DNA of 42,838 nucleotides from Phoronis australis (taxonomy: Eukaryota > Phoronida > Phoronidae). This document shows positions 21,731-32,442 of this stretch, piece by piece. A program made the position numbers and the translations under genes. The notes under the pieces are model-generated. The model made no database searches and was not told where the DNA came from. It worked only from the letters and a program-made list of their open reading frames with translations. The stretch lies in contig NMRA01000189.1 in NCBI GenBank assembly GCA_002633005.1, positions 514,024 to 556,861 of the forward strand, read 5' to 3'. How positions within the stretch are numbered: position 1 is the stretch's first letter; each line of letters opens with the position of its first letter.

Positions 21731-23322
21731 GGTCTGAGATGTAGCGCTGCATCTTCACACGTCTCCCTAGAAATGACAATGACAATGGTCTGAGATGAAG
21801 CGCTGCATCTTCACACGTCTCCATAGAAATGACAATGACAATGGTCTGAGATGTAACGCTGCATCTTCACACGTCTCCATAAAAATGACAATAACAATGG
21901 TCTGAGATGTAGCGCTGCATCTTCACACTTCTCTATAGAAATGACAATGGCAATAGTCTGAGATGTAACTTTGCATCGTCACACGTCTCCATAGAAATGA
22001 CAATGACAATGGTCTGAGATGTAGCGCTGCATCTTCACACTTCTTTATAGAAATGACACTGATAATGGTCTGAGATGCAGCGCTGGATCTCCACACGTCT
22101 TTATAGAAATGACACTGACAATGGTCTGAGATGTAGCACTTCATCTTCACACGTCTCCATAGAAATGACAATGACAATGGACTACGATGTAGCGCTGCAT
22201 CTTCACACGTCTTTATAGAAATGACACTGACAATGGTCTGAGATGTAGCTCTGCATCTTCACACGTCTTTATAGAAATGACAATGACAATGGTCTGATAT
22301 GTAGCGCTGCATCCTCACATGTCTTTATAGAAATGACAATGACAATGGTCTGAGATGCAGCGTTGCATCTTCACACGTCTTTATAGAAATGACAATGACA
22401 ATGGTCTGAGATGTAACGTTGCATCTTCACACGTCTCCATAGAAATAACAATGACAATGGTCTGATATGTAGCGCTGCATCTTCACACGTCTTTATAGAA
22501 ATGACAATGACAATGGTCTGAGATGCAGCGCTGCATCTTCACACGTCTTTATAGAAATGACACTGACAATGGTCCGAGATGTAGCGCTGCATCTTCACAC
22601 GTCTCCATAGAAATGACAATGGCAATGGACAGCGATGTAGCGCTACATCTTCACACGTCTTTATAGAAATGAAACTGACAATGGTCTGAGATGTAGCGCT
22701 GCATCTTCACGCGTCTTTATAGAAATGACACTGACACTGACAATGGTCTGAGATGTAGCGCTACATCCTCACATGTCTTTATAGAATTGACAATGACAAT
22801 GGTCTGAGATGCAGCGTTGCATCTTCACACGTCTTTATAGAAATGACAATGACAATGGTCTTAGATGAAGCGCTGCATCTTCACACGTCTTTATAGAAAT
22901 GACAATGACAATGGTCTGAGATGTAGCGCTGCATCTTCAGACGTCTCCATAGAAATGACAATGACAATGGACAGCGATGTAGCGCTACATCTTCACACGT
23001 CTTTATAGAAATGACACTGACACTGACAATGGTCTGAGATGTAGCGCTGCATCCTCACACGTCTTTATAGAAATGACACTGACACTGACAATGGTCTGAG
23101 ATGTAGCTCTGCATCTTCACACGTCTTTATAGAAATGACACTGACACTGACAGTGATCTGAGATGTAGCGCTGCATCCTCACACGTCTTTATAGAAATAA
23201 CACTGACTATGGTCTGAGATGTAGCGCTGCATCTTCACACATCTTTATAGAAATGACAATGACAATGGTCTGAGATGTAGCGCTGCATCTTCACACGTAT
23301 TCATAGAAATGACATTGATATC
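21731..23322. repeat. minisatellite, 28 units of 56 bp with internal palindrome
   Basis: About 28 head-to-tail units, mostly 56 bases, beginning GGTCTGAGATGTAGCGCTGC and continuing through ATCTTCACACGTCTTTATAG and AAATGACAATGACAAT. Units 18, 23, 24 and 25 are 62 bases because the GACACT hexamer is duplicated, a microsatellite nested in the minisatellite. Each unit holds a 16-base palindrome GATG-N-AGCGCT-N-CATC. Units 16-17 and 22-23 share GGACAGCGATGTAGCGCTAC, and 11-12 and 19-20 share linked variants, indicating multi-unit duplications. The long minus-strand frames inside are a consequence of the repeat, not a gene. Confidence 0.97.
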
Positions 23323-24645
23323 AGAGACAGACAAAACTGTGGATGGTATTCACACGTCATGTTGGTTTGAGTGAAAGTATATTGCTGTAGGTTACGACTT
23401 GATATACACGGTAGTGTTGAGGATTCGCATGTGAACTCCGTGCACAAAACGACAAGACTTAACACATTTTCAGTTCAATTAACGTTTTTTTTTTCTGGGG
23501 CAGCCGAACAAAAACACAAAACACGAGATAGGCCTACATCAGTTACACATCACTGAAATAAATAACTTGACTTTAAATAACGGTAAGACTCATGTAGTCG
23601 TCCCCATATCACGGATATTACACGACTCCTAAATTGAATGTGAATAAACCATACGGGGACGCCTTTCCCGCAACTAAAAAATAACACCAGATACAGAAGT
23701 TCACGGGAATGTCAAAATGGGGAATGTCATATAGTGCACTGGGATAACCCTGTGAACATCTGGAACACCATTTTCGCAGGAGCCTCAAATTTTCCCTGCC
23801 AGAGGGGATTCTTTCTGCAATGCGCGAACCTCACCATGTGATGCACTTTTCAATGTAGAGATGTTGTCCAGTGCGCCGTGATACTCCCCGCGATTCTGTA
23901 GTTAACAAAACACCGAGAGTCACACTAGGGATTAAGAATGACTGTGGTGAACGATTTTTGAAAGCTGCTAGGCCGATCAAGCCTTGATATTAACCCTTTA
24001 CCAAATCCCTTTGGTGATGATTGAACTTCGCACATGCACAGATACATGTATGAAACATCCCTGAAGGACTAGTTGAGGCATGCAAAAATAACCGAGGTGA
24101 AATTTCAGTGAACACGGAAATACCCAATGTGTTCCGAATACGTTAACAGTAGGCTTACGTACAATTACAAGAGGCGGGCCACAGATTGAGATTATGATGC
24201 GCCAACAGGTTCTTAAACAAGTACCTCATTCTGAAATGTTCTTAATCAACACGTAGTTTTAGTTCTTAAACGATCGTTGTTTAGCTCTTATTCAGCGTTC
24301 ACTCTTAGTACGCAATCGTAGTTCTGTTCTTGAGACCGTTTAAGGACTGAAAGTTGATTAATCACAAGCCCATTTTAACGCGCAGAAATGTAACCCCTTG
24401 GCGCTTCATACAGGTTTAGTATGGAAGGATATGTCTGTCGAAACCTAGCAGGATATCTTTGTTAAGTTCGTTCACGCTTAGACATGAAACACCTCTGAGA
24501 TAATTTGTGGCTACAGAAATACCAGAAGTAACCCGGCTGAAGTTCTACGTGCGCTTATTGAGAGTGTTGCAGAGTAGTTCCTAGTAGAGACAAGTTCCTT
24601 TTAAGGACCGGGCAAGTCGATTCTAATCTCTTCTGATTTGAGACT
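23323..24645. other. intergenic, nothing recognised
   Basis: No gene. A small inverted repeat (CGTCCCCATA at about 23598 and TACGGGGACG at about 23652) could form a stem with a loop of some 45 bases. Confidence 0.35.
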
Positions 24646-24804
24646 CAGGGGCGAATGCAGGATTTTTTGTTGGGGGGCAAGGTAGAGTATTAGCCAGGAT
24701 TTTGCCCGTCAGACATTCGCACCCCCAAACTGAAATGGAATCAGTGAGAATTGTAGCGGGGGGGAGGCATTGCCCCCTTGGCCACCCCTCTAAATCCGCC
24801 ACTG
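24646..24804. mobile_element. hAT-like MITE, copy 1
   Basis: A 159-base element with inverted termini: CAGGGGCGAATGCAGGATTT at the left and ..CTCTAAATCCGCCACTG at the right, whose complement begins CAGTGGCGGATTTAG, the common hAT-type end. It is flanked by AGACT on both sides (24641-24645, 24805-24809); with the base before, GAGACT may overlap the end. The centre carries AGAGTATTAGCCAGGATTTT, present inverted in the element at 42717-42838. Confidence 0.65.
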
Positions 24805-24809
24805 AGACT

Positions 24810-25778
24810 CGTCGTAAAACGAAAGCAAAAAAAAAAGACCAACAGGGGCGCAAAAAGGCCAAATCCATCCAAAACTGGGCAAATTTCATTAATAACTTTT
24901 TAGGATCTTGGTAAAGATTGCGGCATGCGTACATATGGTCTAAATGCCACTAGAGGACGCCACAATAATTAAACTCAGCCCAAAATCAACGTCAGCCGTG
25001 CCTTACTACGACAGTTGCCGACATATATTTTGTATTGAGTGCACAAGTACATGTACGCTGACGGATTAGTCCATCGAAGATTAGTACTAGTTCACTTGTT
25101 ACATTCGAATATTTGATAAAGGTTATGTAGGACATTATCCACAAGTTTGAAATTTAAAAATACTTACAAAACTATAGACTACAGAATTTGATTTTTGACT
25201 GTTTACCAATCTGTTGCTAATTAGGTCTTGAGGAAATTGTTGACAACAATTGCCAGGAAACTTGTTTACTTGTGTTTTTGAATGAGAAAAGCCAAGTTTT
25301 ACCTACTTTTGATGCAAACTGGTGGCTGTCATTTGCTATCAACCCCTGTCGTCTGCTATCCGAGAAACGGGGTGTGATTTCAGGTGGCTGTCACACAGAT
25401 CAAATTTGCCAAAAAAGTAGCTAGTAAGAGGCTTACTATGACCACATAGTTAGAATCTAGTGAGGACGAGTATTTTGAATCTGTAGTCAGACTTTTTCTA
25501 GCTCTTGCAGGGAAATGGTTATTTCGGGGAGAAAATTGTCAAATTTGGCGGGTTTTTTGACTGTTTACCAATCTGTCGTTACTTAGGTCAAGTGGCTATG
25601 CTGTTTTAAGACAATTTGGCAAAAAAACGAAAGACATGTTTAAATCAAAACAACGAGATTGTTTCGTTTTCGTCTTTTTAAATAAAAAATACAAGTTGTT
25701 TTTTAAGGTCCCTTCGTGCAACAGTGGACCATTTTAAAAACAGTTCGTAACAATGTTTTGGCGACGCCTTATTCAATG
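24810..25778. repeat. intergenic with a 40-bp direct repeat
   Basis: TTTTGACTGTTTACCAATCT with following bases to TTAGGTC occurs at about 25193-25230 and again at about 25555-25592 with four differences, offset about 361 bases. No gene. Confidence 0.5.
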
Positions 25779-25924
25779 AGTCGCCATTTTGAAATTGAGC
25801 CTCTTTTTGGTTTTAAAAACAATACATTCTGCGCAAAGCGTTATTTCACGTGCTTCGTTATATTTTTGTCTCAACTGCATTGTTTTTTAAAACTAAAAAG
25901 AGGCTCATTACTGAAATGGCGACT
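25779..25924. repeat. inverted repeat (hairpin) of about 50-bp arms
   Basis: The left arm (25779-25830) AGTCGCCATTTTGAAATTGA.. through GCCTCTTTTTGGTTTTAAAA pairs with the complement of 25877-25924 with about six mismatches or gaps. The loop is about 45 bases. This is probably a MITE remnant. Confidence 0.65.
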
Positions 25925-25959
25925 GGTTTCTCCGACGTGTAAGTGCATTTGATGGACAA

Positions 25960-26906
25960 CAGTGGCGGATCTAGGATATCACAAGGAGGGGGGGGGCAAC
26001 ATTTTGTCCGGCTGTAAGCATTTGCGCAAACCACGATTGTAGATGCGCACAGCACCGAATGGGGGGAAATTTTTCTGTTTTTTCCTCTAAAAATCAAGCA
26101 TTTTCCTTGATTTCTGATGTATTATCCAAGAAAAAAGGCAAAAAAAAAAACGTGTCACACAGGAAAAACTGCGAATTCCACAGACTCGAACTCACGCCCT
26201 GGCTGATCAAGACGCGCGTGCTTTACCACTACACCACCACGATTTCACTAATGGACTTAAACTAACAAACCTACTTTTTTATGGTCCACAGCGTTCGCGC
26301 GCGAAACCTACTTCTTTTTGTAATGCTTATTAAACGTTTTATATTTTGTGCAATCGGTTCTTAACAAATTTGTTGTATTTAAAGTAGTCTTCGAATGCCC
26401 AAAAGACCAAATCCGTTTTTCGTGTTGGCAATAATGACGGGATTGCTCTGGAAATCGTCTTAAGTTAAGGTTTGACAAAGAGTCACTAAGGCTTCGATTA
26501 AAATTCACATCTTACCAGCAGCTTCTGTTTTTTCATCGTCACTCAGGTTCCATTTTCTTTAAAAAATGAAGTAAATTTTCTTCATTGCACATTGAAGCAG
26601 ACGACGGAAACGGAGTCGTAGTGCGCATTGCCACTGCCGGTCGCCTGGGATATCGCGGATAGCTTACACTTAGCCATAGTTCCGTTACGAATGCGCCGTG
26701 TTCCGAATTTGACACTTGAAGTTGGATCTGAGCCCCCCCCCAAACACTAAAACTGCACACATTTAAATCTTTTTTCATCCGTATAATTTTAATTACCGGG
26801 GCAAATTAATAAACTCAACATTTCCCTACGCTCTTGCTGTTTTATTTTTTTGGGGCAGCCAACGGGGGGGGGGGCGGGCCCCCTGGGCTCCCCCCTAAAT
26901 CCGCCT
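25960..26906. mobile_element. hAT-type non-autonomous element with 8-bp target duplication
   Basis: The left end CAGTGGCGGATCTAGG starts at 25960 and the right end ..CCCCCCTAAATCCGCCT stops at 26906. ATGGACAA flanks both sides exactly (25952-25959 and 26907-26914), an 8-base duplication as expected for hAT. The right end has lost three bases of the CACTG terminus. G-rich tracts lie inside both ends. No transposase frame is seen. A tRNA-like segment lies inside on the minus strand (26175-26247). Confidence 0.75.
26175..26247 (-). repeat. tRNA-like segment (SINE head or tRNA pseudogene)
   Basis: On the minus strand GTGGTGTAGTGGTAAAGCAC fits an internal box A and GTGAGTTCGAGTC fits box B at tRNA-like spacing. 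A run of nine or more T follows about 40 bases later, a possible pol III stop. The TΨC stem pairs poorly (two of five), so it is not a functional tRNA. It sits inside the hAT element. Confidence 0.55.
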
Positions 26907-27396
26907 ATGGACAAATATGGTACATTGTGATGTACAATTGGTGAGAACGTATTTGTCAAGCACATATTGAGTATAAGCATCAGCTTCAATTACGACTGAG
27001 ATAGTAATGATTGCAATTGCACTACTTTATCACAAGTCTATTTTTGTCCGAGATTTTGTGGGAATGCATGCATATACGTCAAAGCTAAATAGAAGAAAAA
27101 TAGTTTGAAGTCACGGCCGTAGGTAGTACAGAGGTTGAAATCGGGTACTGGACCGATTAATCGGCGAATCACAGCGGTACAAAGCTTTTAAAATTTTGGG
27201 ACAACACAGAAGCGAGTACATGTATCATTTACTAGAACTAAAATCCAGTTAGCATCACAATAATTACTAGATATGATCGTTCCTAACAAACGTACTCGGC
27301 ATTCGCCAAGAAAAGAAATCAATGGCTGCTATTCACGACTGGGCTTCGACAGTCAGGGTGAAAAAATTCGGCTAGTTTTATAATTCGCATCATACA

Positions 27397-27708
27397 TTAA
27401 TCGGCACTAAAGTAGTAAGAAAATCTAAGTGTGATCACAACAGGGATATAATTGCGAATGACGTCATCTCTAAAATCAGGACTGTCCGCAAATTGAGAAA
27501 TTTTCCACTCGGCTTCACTCGCCGAAGACCCAGGTGCAGGAGGGTCGCGATCGTACAGCCTCAAACACGCAAAGTCTGCTGATATGACGAGGTCTAACTC
27601 ATTATCTGTTTCACCTAGGACCTGAGTGCCGTCTTCGCCCCAATCTCCACACCTGTCTTCGTAATACTCGTCAAGATCACCCTCTGAGCTTTCGTAATCA
27701 TCCGACAT
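27397..27708 (-). CDS. hypothetical acidic protein or first exon
   Basis: An ATG-started frame of 103 codons. The first 40 residues hold about sixteen Asp/Glu (MSDDYESSEGDLDEYYED...), a composition typical of acidic N-terminal tails and uncommon for chance frames in AT-rich DNA. No domain or membrane segment was recognised. Possible splice donors inside (GACAG|GTGTGG, CTAG|GTGAAA) leave room for it to be a first exon with the remainder read-through. The next gene feature on this strand is far away. Function unknown. Confidence 0.35.
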   Translation of the reverse strand: MSDDYESSEGDLDEYYEDRCGDWGEDGTQVLGETDNELDLVISADFACLRLYDRDPPAPGSSASEAEWKISQFADSPDFRDDVIRNYIPVVITLRFSYYFSAD

Positions 27709-28062
27709 TGCAAATATACTTTCAACTGATCAACGCCTTCCACCCATGGACGACCACGTAGCGGGAAACCAAAAAGTTATTAATATGTCTTTAAAATTCA
27801 AAATTCCTCAATTACTTCCCTTAATAAGTGTTTGTTTAGTTAAAGCTTGTGTTATAAAATTATTATGCACGGTCTAAAACTTCAAAAAGTGCAAAAACCT
27901 ATTGTAGGAACGCGTTAAGCAGATAGTATTTCGTCGTCCGTTTTGTTGTCGTTAACCCTCTTACGGCAGAGACGACTGTTGATTTCTAAGTTCCGCATCA
28001 CCAAATGGCGAGACTTCTCCATTGGGCTCGTTGTCCGTTTCCAATCAGTTTCGGAACTGTGG

Positions 28063-28450
28063 CATGGCCGAGAAGGAGATGCAGCTTAAGTCTGCCGTTA
28101 CACGGAAGGGGTAACACACTGCACGTGAGAATCTGACTCTAGGAGCTTCGGTGCTTGCCAGCGGGGAGCTGGCTAAGTCGTCCAGATAAAGGCAAGGTTT
28201 GGGGAGTGAAGCCCTGAAGTGCTGCGTCATTTAAATGTAAGTATCAGTGCTCAAACCCCTAGGTTGGTCCAACAAGAGCAGCTCTTAGTGACCATTGCAA
28301 ACCTGGTTGCAAACATTGACTATCTTCCCTTGCTTGAAGAAGAATACTCAGTAGAACGCGATGCAGAAACTGCTGGCTTACCAGCAGCGCTCTCTGTCGG
28401 ATGTCTCAGACATTAAGACGAACGTTTTTAAATCTCTGGTGGGAGATTTC
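28063..28450 (+). pseudogene. possible degraded retroelement gag-like fragment
   Basis: Protein-like stretches follow one another in different phases. MAEKEMQLKSAVTRKG comes from 28063, a Lys/Glu-rich start like the gag N-termini of Pao-type retroelements. A frame at 28225-28380 is rich in Leu/Val/Glu, and another from about 28362 (MQKLLAYQQRSLSDVSDIKT...) ends in a stop near 28480. The phase changes suggest frameshift decay. The match is by general resemblance only, and chance cannot be excluded. Confidence 0.22.
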
Positions 28451-28480
28451 AGAAACAAGATTCAGTTGACAACTTGCTAA

Positions 28481-30439
28481 TGAGGACCTTGCTTAGTTTG
28501 TTCATACGTTCTTTCTCAGTGACATTTCGGACGACAAACAGAATGATATGTCAAAGAAATTGGCAGTCGTTAGATAATAACGACATGACAATAGTAGTAG
28601 GGCCTAATGGGAAGGCGATGATCAACACCTTTAAATTAGGCTAATTTAGTTTACACGGTACTAATGCTATTGTTGACCAAGCGAACAAGCTAATTAATAT
28701 CCGCCGGAAGGAGATGGGTTAAGGCTGACATAAACCCTGGGAATATCACTATCTGGTTTTGACTTCAATGCCCTTCACTGATTTCTTGCAGTTGAATGAT
28801 ACAAAATAATGTCAAAAAAAGTAAAGGCGATCAACGATGTGTATAAAATGGGGTCTTAATTGGTCGGGGTGTCACTAGAGTTACATTGTCACGAGACATA
28901 TTTTGGTGCTCTGTCCTACAGACGTGGTTATCGGAGTGGCGGACGTGGCAGAATGCAGTGGGCTTCCGCCCCGTCAAAAACGCCGGCTCGGCACTCAAGA
29001 AGTAGAGCAGTTCAGCCTCGATTTGAGCTGATGGGTTGAAGAAATGATTATAAAAAAACAAGCATATATTAACGCTGCTTATGGCGACGTGGTTTATCTG
29101 CGTTCATTTACCTCTGTTTGGCGCCGGAAAAGTTTGGTTCTTTTAATTTATTAATTAGCGACTAGTTGCATTGACACAAGCACTTGATAAGTTCATAACC
29201 CTAAATGGTACGAGAAATAATGGCGAGTTGTTCACCATGTGTTATTGTGGGTGGGCTAAAGCAGTGCCGGTGGGACCGGAGTTCGAACCCTGTTATGACA
29301 CTATTCACCTCGGTACGAGTGTATAGGAATTTGAATGAGTATGTCTGTTGGTCTCGCACGCAGCCTCTGCGTGGGGAAGAGAAGAGACTATTTCTTAGTT
29401 GTGTTATGACAAGTAAATGTGTTTGATCCTCTACTTTCAGCAAAATTTTCAAGACTACGATGCAAGGTGCCGGTGTAGAGCTAGCTAAATAAGGCTCACA
29501 GTATGCATGTACGTCATTGTGGTGGGGCAGCCTCCAACTCCAAACAATGCGGTGTGGCTTTGGAAAAGAGTTCGAAGATTAGTATGTTTTCAATAAAGTT
29601 GTGTCTTCTGTGTTGAAGTCTCATTTGAGGACGGAAGTTGTATGACGTAATAGAATTTCCCAAAACAAACAAGACTTCGTTAAAAATTAATGTGCGTTAT
29701 GAATTTTACTATGTCGTCATGTAACTGGCATCTGAAAGGACGAGATGACCTCCAAGCAACCCTTGCATACTTTTTGCGTAGCAGCTAAATAAATGCTCGT
29801 GTATAGCAAGGGTAGTGCTTTGTAGTATTTGACCTAACTTCAGTGAATTGTTGAAGGCTGACTGGTGATGTGCGGGTTGCACACAGCTGTTTAGTCATAC
29901 CACTTGCTATATGACTACAAAAAAATATTAAAATTTAACTAAGTCTTGTTTGTTTTGGGAAATTGTACCTAAAGGTTGCTCGTTCTTCGCTGATGTGTGG
30001 TGAATACCTTTCTCATCTCCGTCTTACAGCTTGTGTTGACTATTCGCTACTCTATCTCTACCGTATGAGCTCGTCATTCATGGGAGGCTCGTTTGATGCA
30101 GTGTTGTCGTAAACAGAATAAGCGGTTCAAACCAATGCGCCTCGAAAATTATCCGTCTGAAACCGGGTTGGCTGGATCGGATCGCAACTCAGGTTTAGTT
30201 TTCACGGAACAATTCGTCATTAGATTCCACATTTCCCTCGGGTACTCGATTATCATTTTTTGCGGAGTGAGACTGCAACTTTAGGATACTGCTACTCATT
30301 TATATTGTACCCCCAAAAACAGACTCATTCGTTGGGAGCCTAATTAAACTCACCCATTTTAGAGCTTTGTTCAAGAAACACTAAACTTTTATAGGAGGAA
30401 TTTCATAAAACCTATAAATCCTTTCATAGGTTTTGTTGA
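28481..30439. other. intergenic with possible poly(A) signal and box B-like site
   Basis: No gene recognised. A box B-like GAGTTCGAACCC lies at 29280-29291 with a poor box A upstream. AATAAA at 29592-29597 is followed by a GT-rich stretch, a classic poly(A) layout on plus, but no upstream exon was found. Confidence 0.25.
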
Positions 30440-30800
30440 ACAGCTGGCTTTTAAGGGGGTACCAAACCCGGTTTTGGATTATTAAGTTACTAAAAACGAC
30501 CTTCCCAACCAGTTCTATAAAGAAAAACAATGCTCAGTAACCCTCCACAGCCCTCAAAAGTTCGGAGCAAAAGTTGAAAATTGCTAAGTCTTCTAAACAG
30601 GCAAGCGTGACCTACGCTTGAAGCGAGTTATGCGACAACTGCAGTGAAAGACCACCCTCCAAGAGCCATAAGACCCAATCTGTGACACAGAAAGTGTGAA
30701 TTTTAAGTTGAGTTCTGCTGTAATCATTCAAATGGGACCCCAGTGATGAATTATCACGCGACATAACGAAAATTGGTTGAAATAGTCAAAATAGGGTTTA
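30440..30800 (-). repeat. dispersed repeat, copy 2 (inverted relative to 5515-5790)
   Basis: The reverse complement matches 5515-5790 in order: ACTAAACCCTATTTTGA, CTTGGAGGGTGGTCTTTC, AAGCGTAGGTCACGCTTGCC, GTTTAGAAGACTT and GAACTTTTGAGGGC. This copy is longer, with extra sequence between blocks. Confidence 0.6.
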
Positions 30801-31297
30801 GTATCCGTTTAACTATTAGGTCTAAAACAATACAAGCAGACACGCCATGCTGTCAAAATGAGGATGTCTTTGCCTATCTAAGTTTTAAGAATTGACAATG
30901 TTAAAACTCCCTCTGAAGGTTTATATAGTTGTTAACATGAACGTTTTGTAAAGTTTCGAGTTCTTAACGTGAACCTATTTGTGCAAAATAAAACGAGAAG
31001 ACACCCTTTGGCAGGATAACTCTTCTTGTAACAATCACCCTTCTGAGCGATAGGTCCGCTATATACATGTACATAATTGTTTCAGCAAGCTCAACAAGCA
31101 CTAAAATTAGTTAAACCCTTGGCGCAACTAGACCACGACTGAATGCACATCAAACATTTTAATTAGGCCAGCTCAATTTTTGGAATTAAAGTACGGGCGC
31201 CCTAAAATTATCAAAGCGATGGTAAATAGAATTATAAGCCTCGTGTTATTGGCGAGACATATGTGCGTAAATTTAACGTCGATCTGATAGAAATGCG

Positions 31298-31489
31298 ACC
31301 AAACAAACAAGAAAATTACAAGACAGAGTAACATTCTGGCGGAAAAATTTCGCTTAGTAAAAAGAAAAAACAGTTGTAACATTTGGAACAAAGAAACCAA
31401 ACAAAAAATCAAGTACAGGACAGAGTAATATACTTGGGAAAAAATCGTCAAGTAAAAAGATAACCAGTTATAAAATTAGAAACAAAGCG
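31298..31489. repeat. tandem duplication, about 98 bp x 2, diverged
   Basis: Units at 31298-31395 and 31396-31489 both begin ACCAAACAAA, contain A(A/G)GACAGAGTAA and AGTAAAAAGA, and end GAACAAAG / GAAACAAAG. Similarity is roughly 75%. Confidence 0.65.
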
Positions 31490-32293
31490 AGATAACCTAC
31501 TGTACGCAACCGGAGGACAGGTTGACTGGACCCATTCGCTTCAGTAGTTTCAGTTCGCCAGACGACAGTGCGTCTATCGATATTAGTCGTGACGAACATC
31601 AGTTTTTACGGGAATCATCGTTGTTCTGAGACCCCCAAACAAACATGGCCAGCCAACTCATTAATCTCATTCCCATTATACTGAGAGCACGAATGTCAAG
31701 CAAAGATCACGAAAGCTAAAACAACACACAGCCAGAACAATGCGGCAATAACAACACTGATTACCACAGGACGTCGTTTCCAATCGTAAGCATTCGATTT
31801 ATAGTCGCGCCTGACGCTCTTTTTATGTGCATTTATGTCTTCATTCAGAGTTGAATTACGATAATTGACACTGGGCCAAAATAATCCAAAAAAGTCTGCA
31901 CATGTTTTACTAGAATAACGTGATTGGTCTAGACTACGGACTTAAGCGTGTAGTTCGCTGTTCACGTTCGTATAAAGTACGTTTCTCTCACATGCATGAA
32001 ACACGACACGTCATGTAGAGGCCTCCATAAAATTATGCACAAGATATGATCGCTGCTTACCTTTGATGCGCGCTGTCACGAGCCGGCTTTAATTAATGAA
32101 GCGCTTCACGTTCTGTCACCAGTTTATATGTAGTCGCCTCCTCACCGATCACGTGTCAATTTAATTGGTCGATGATGGTATTTTCGCGGTGATTTATTTC
32201 TTCGCACAACACGGCAAATTTAATTTTCTGGTAGACAGTACCACCGTCTGAGCTGGGCCAGCACAACTTTAGGATGATACGTATCGGTTCCAT
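31490..32293. other. intergenic, nothing recognised
   Basis: No long frames and no repeats noticed. Confidence 0.35.
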
Positions 32294-32359
32294 GGGCGGC
32301 GCAGCACTGAAAAAAATAGGGGGCTAAAGCCCACCCCTGCCCCCTATGGTGTGCCGCCC
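32294..32359. repeat. GC-rich hairpin repeat, copy C
   Basis: GGGCGGCGCAGCACTGAAAA, then AGGGGGCTAAAGCCC and TATGGTGTGCCGCCC: the same unit as copies A and B at 1998-2134, in the same orientation, about 30 kb away. Confidence 0.55.
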
Positions 32360-32442
32360 GATGCTTTGTCGTAAATAGCGAATTGTCGCCCTATTTAAAC
32401 ATTTGACGAATGGCAACACGTGAAATGATTGGATTGTCCTGA

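Noticed and set aside
21923-22177. Repeating 84-residue frame on the minus strand in the minisatellite
   Set aside because: It arises from the tandem repeat and is limited to a few units; other units break the frame and no homology is apparent.
16338-26265. Shared FSLISD.LSKK peptide in frames at 16338-16523 (minus) and 26059-26265 (plus)
   Set aside because: The nucleotide similarity covers only about 35 bases with many differences, flanks do not align, and both frames are short; probably chance.
28045-28230. Minus-strand frame of 61 codons
   Set aside because: It overlaps plus-strand coding-like sequence and has no recognisable content; treated as a shadow.
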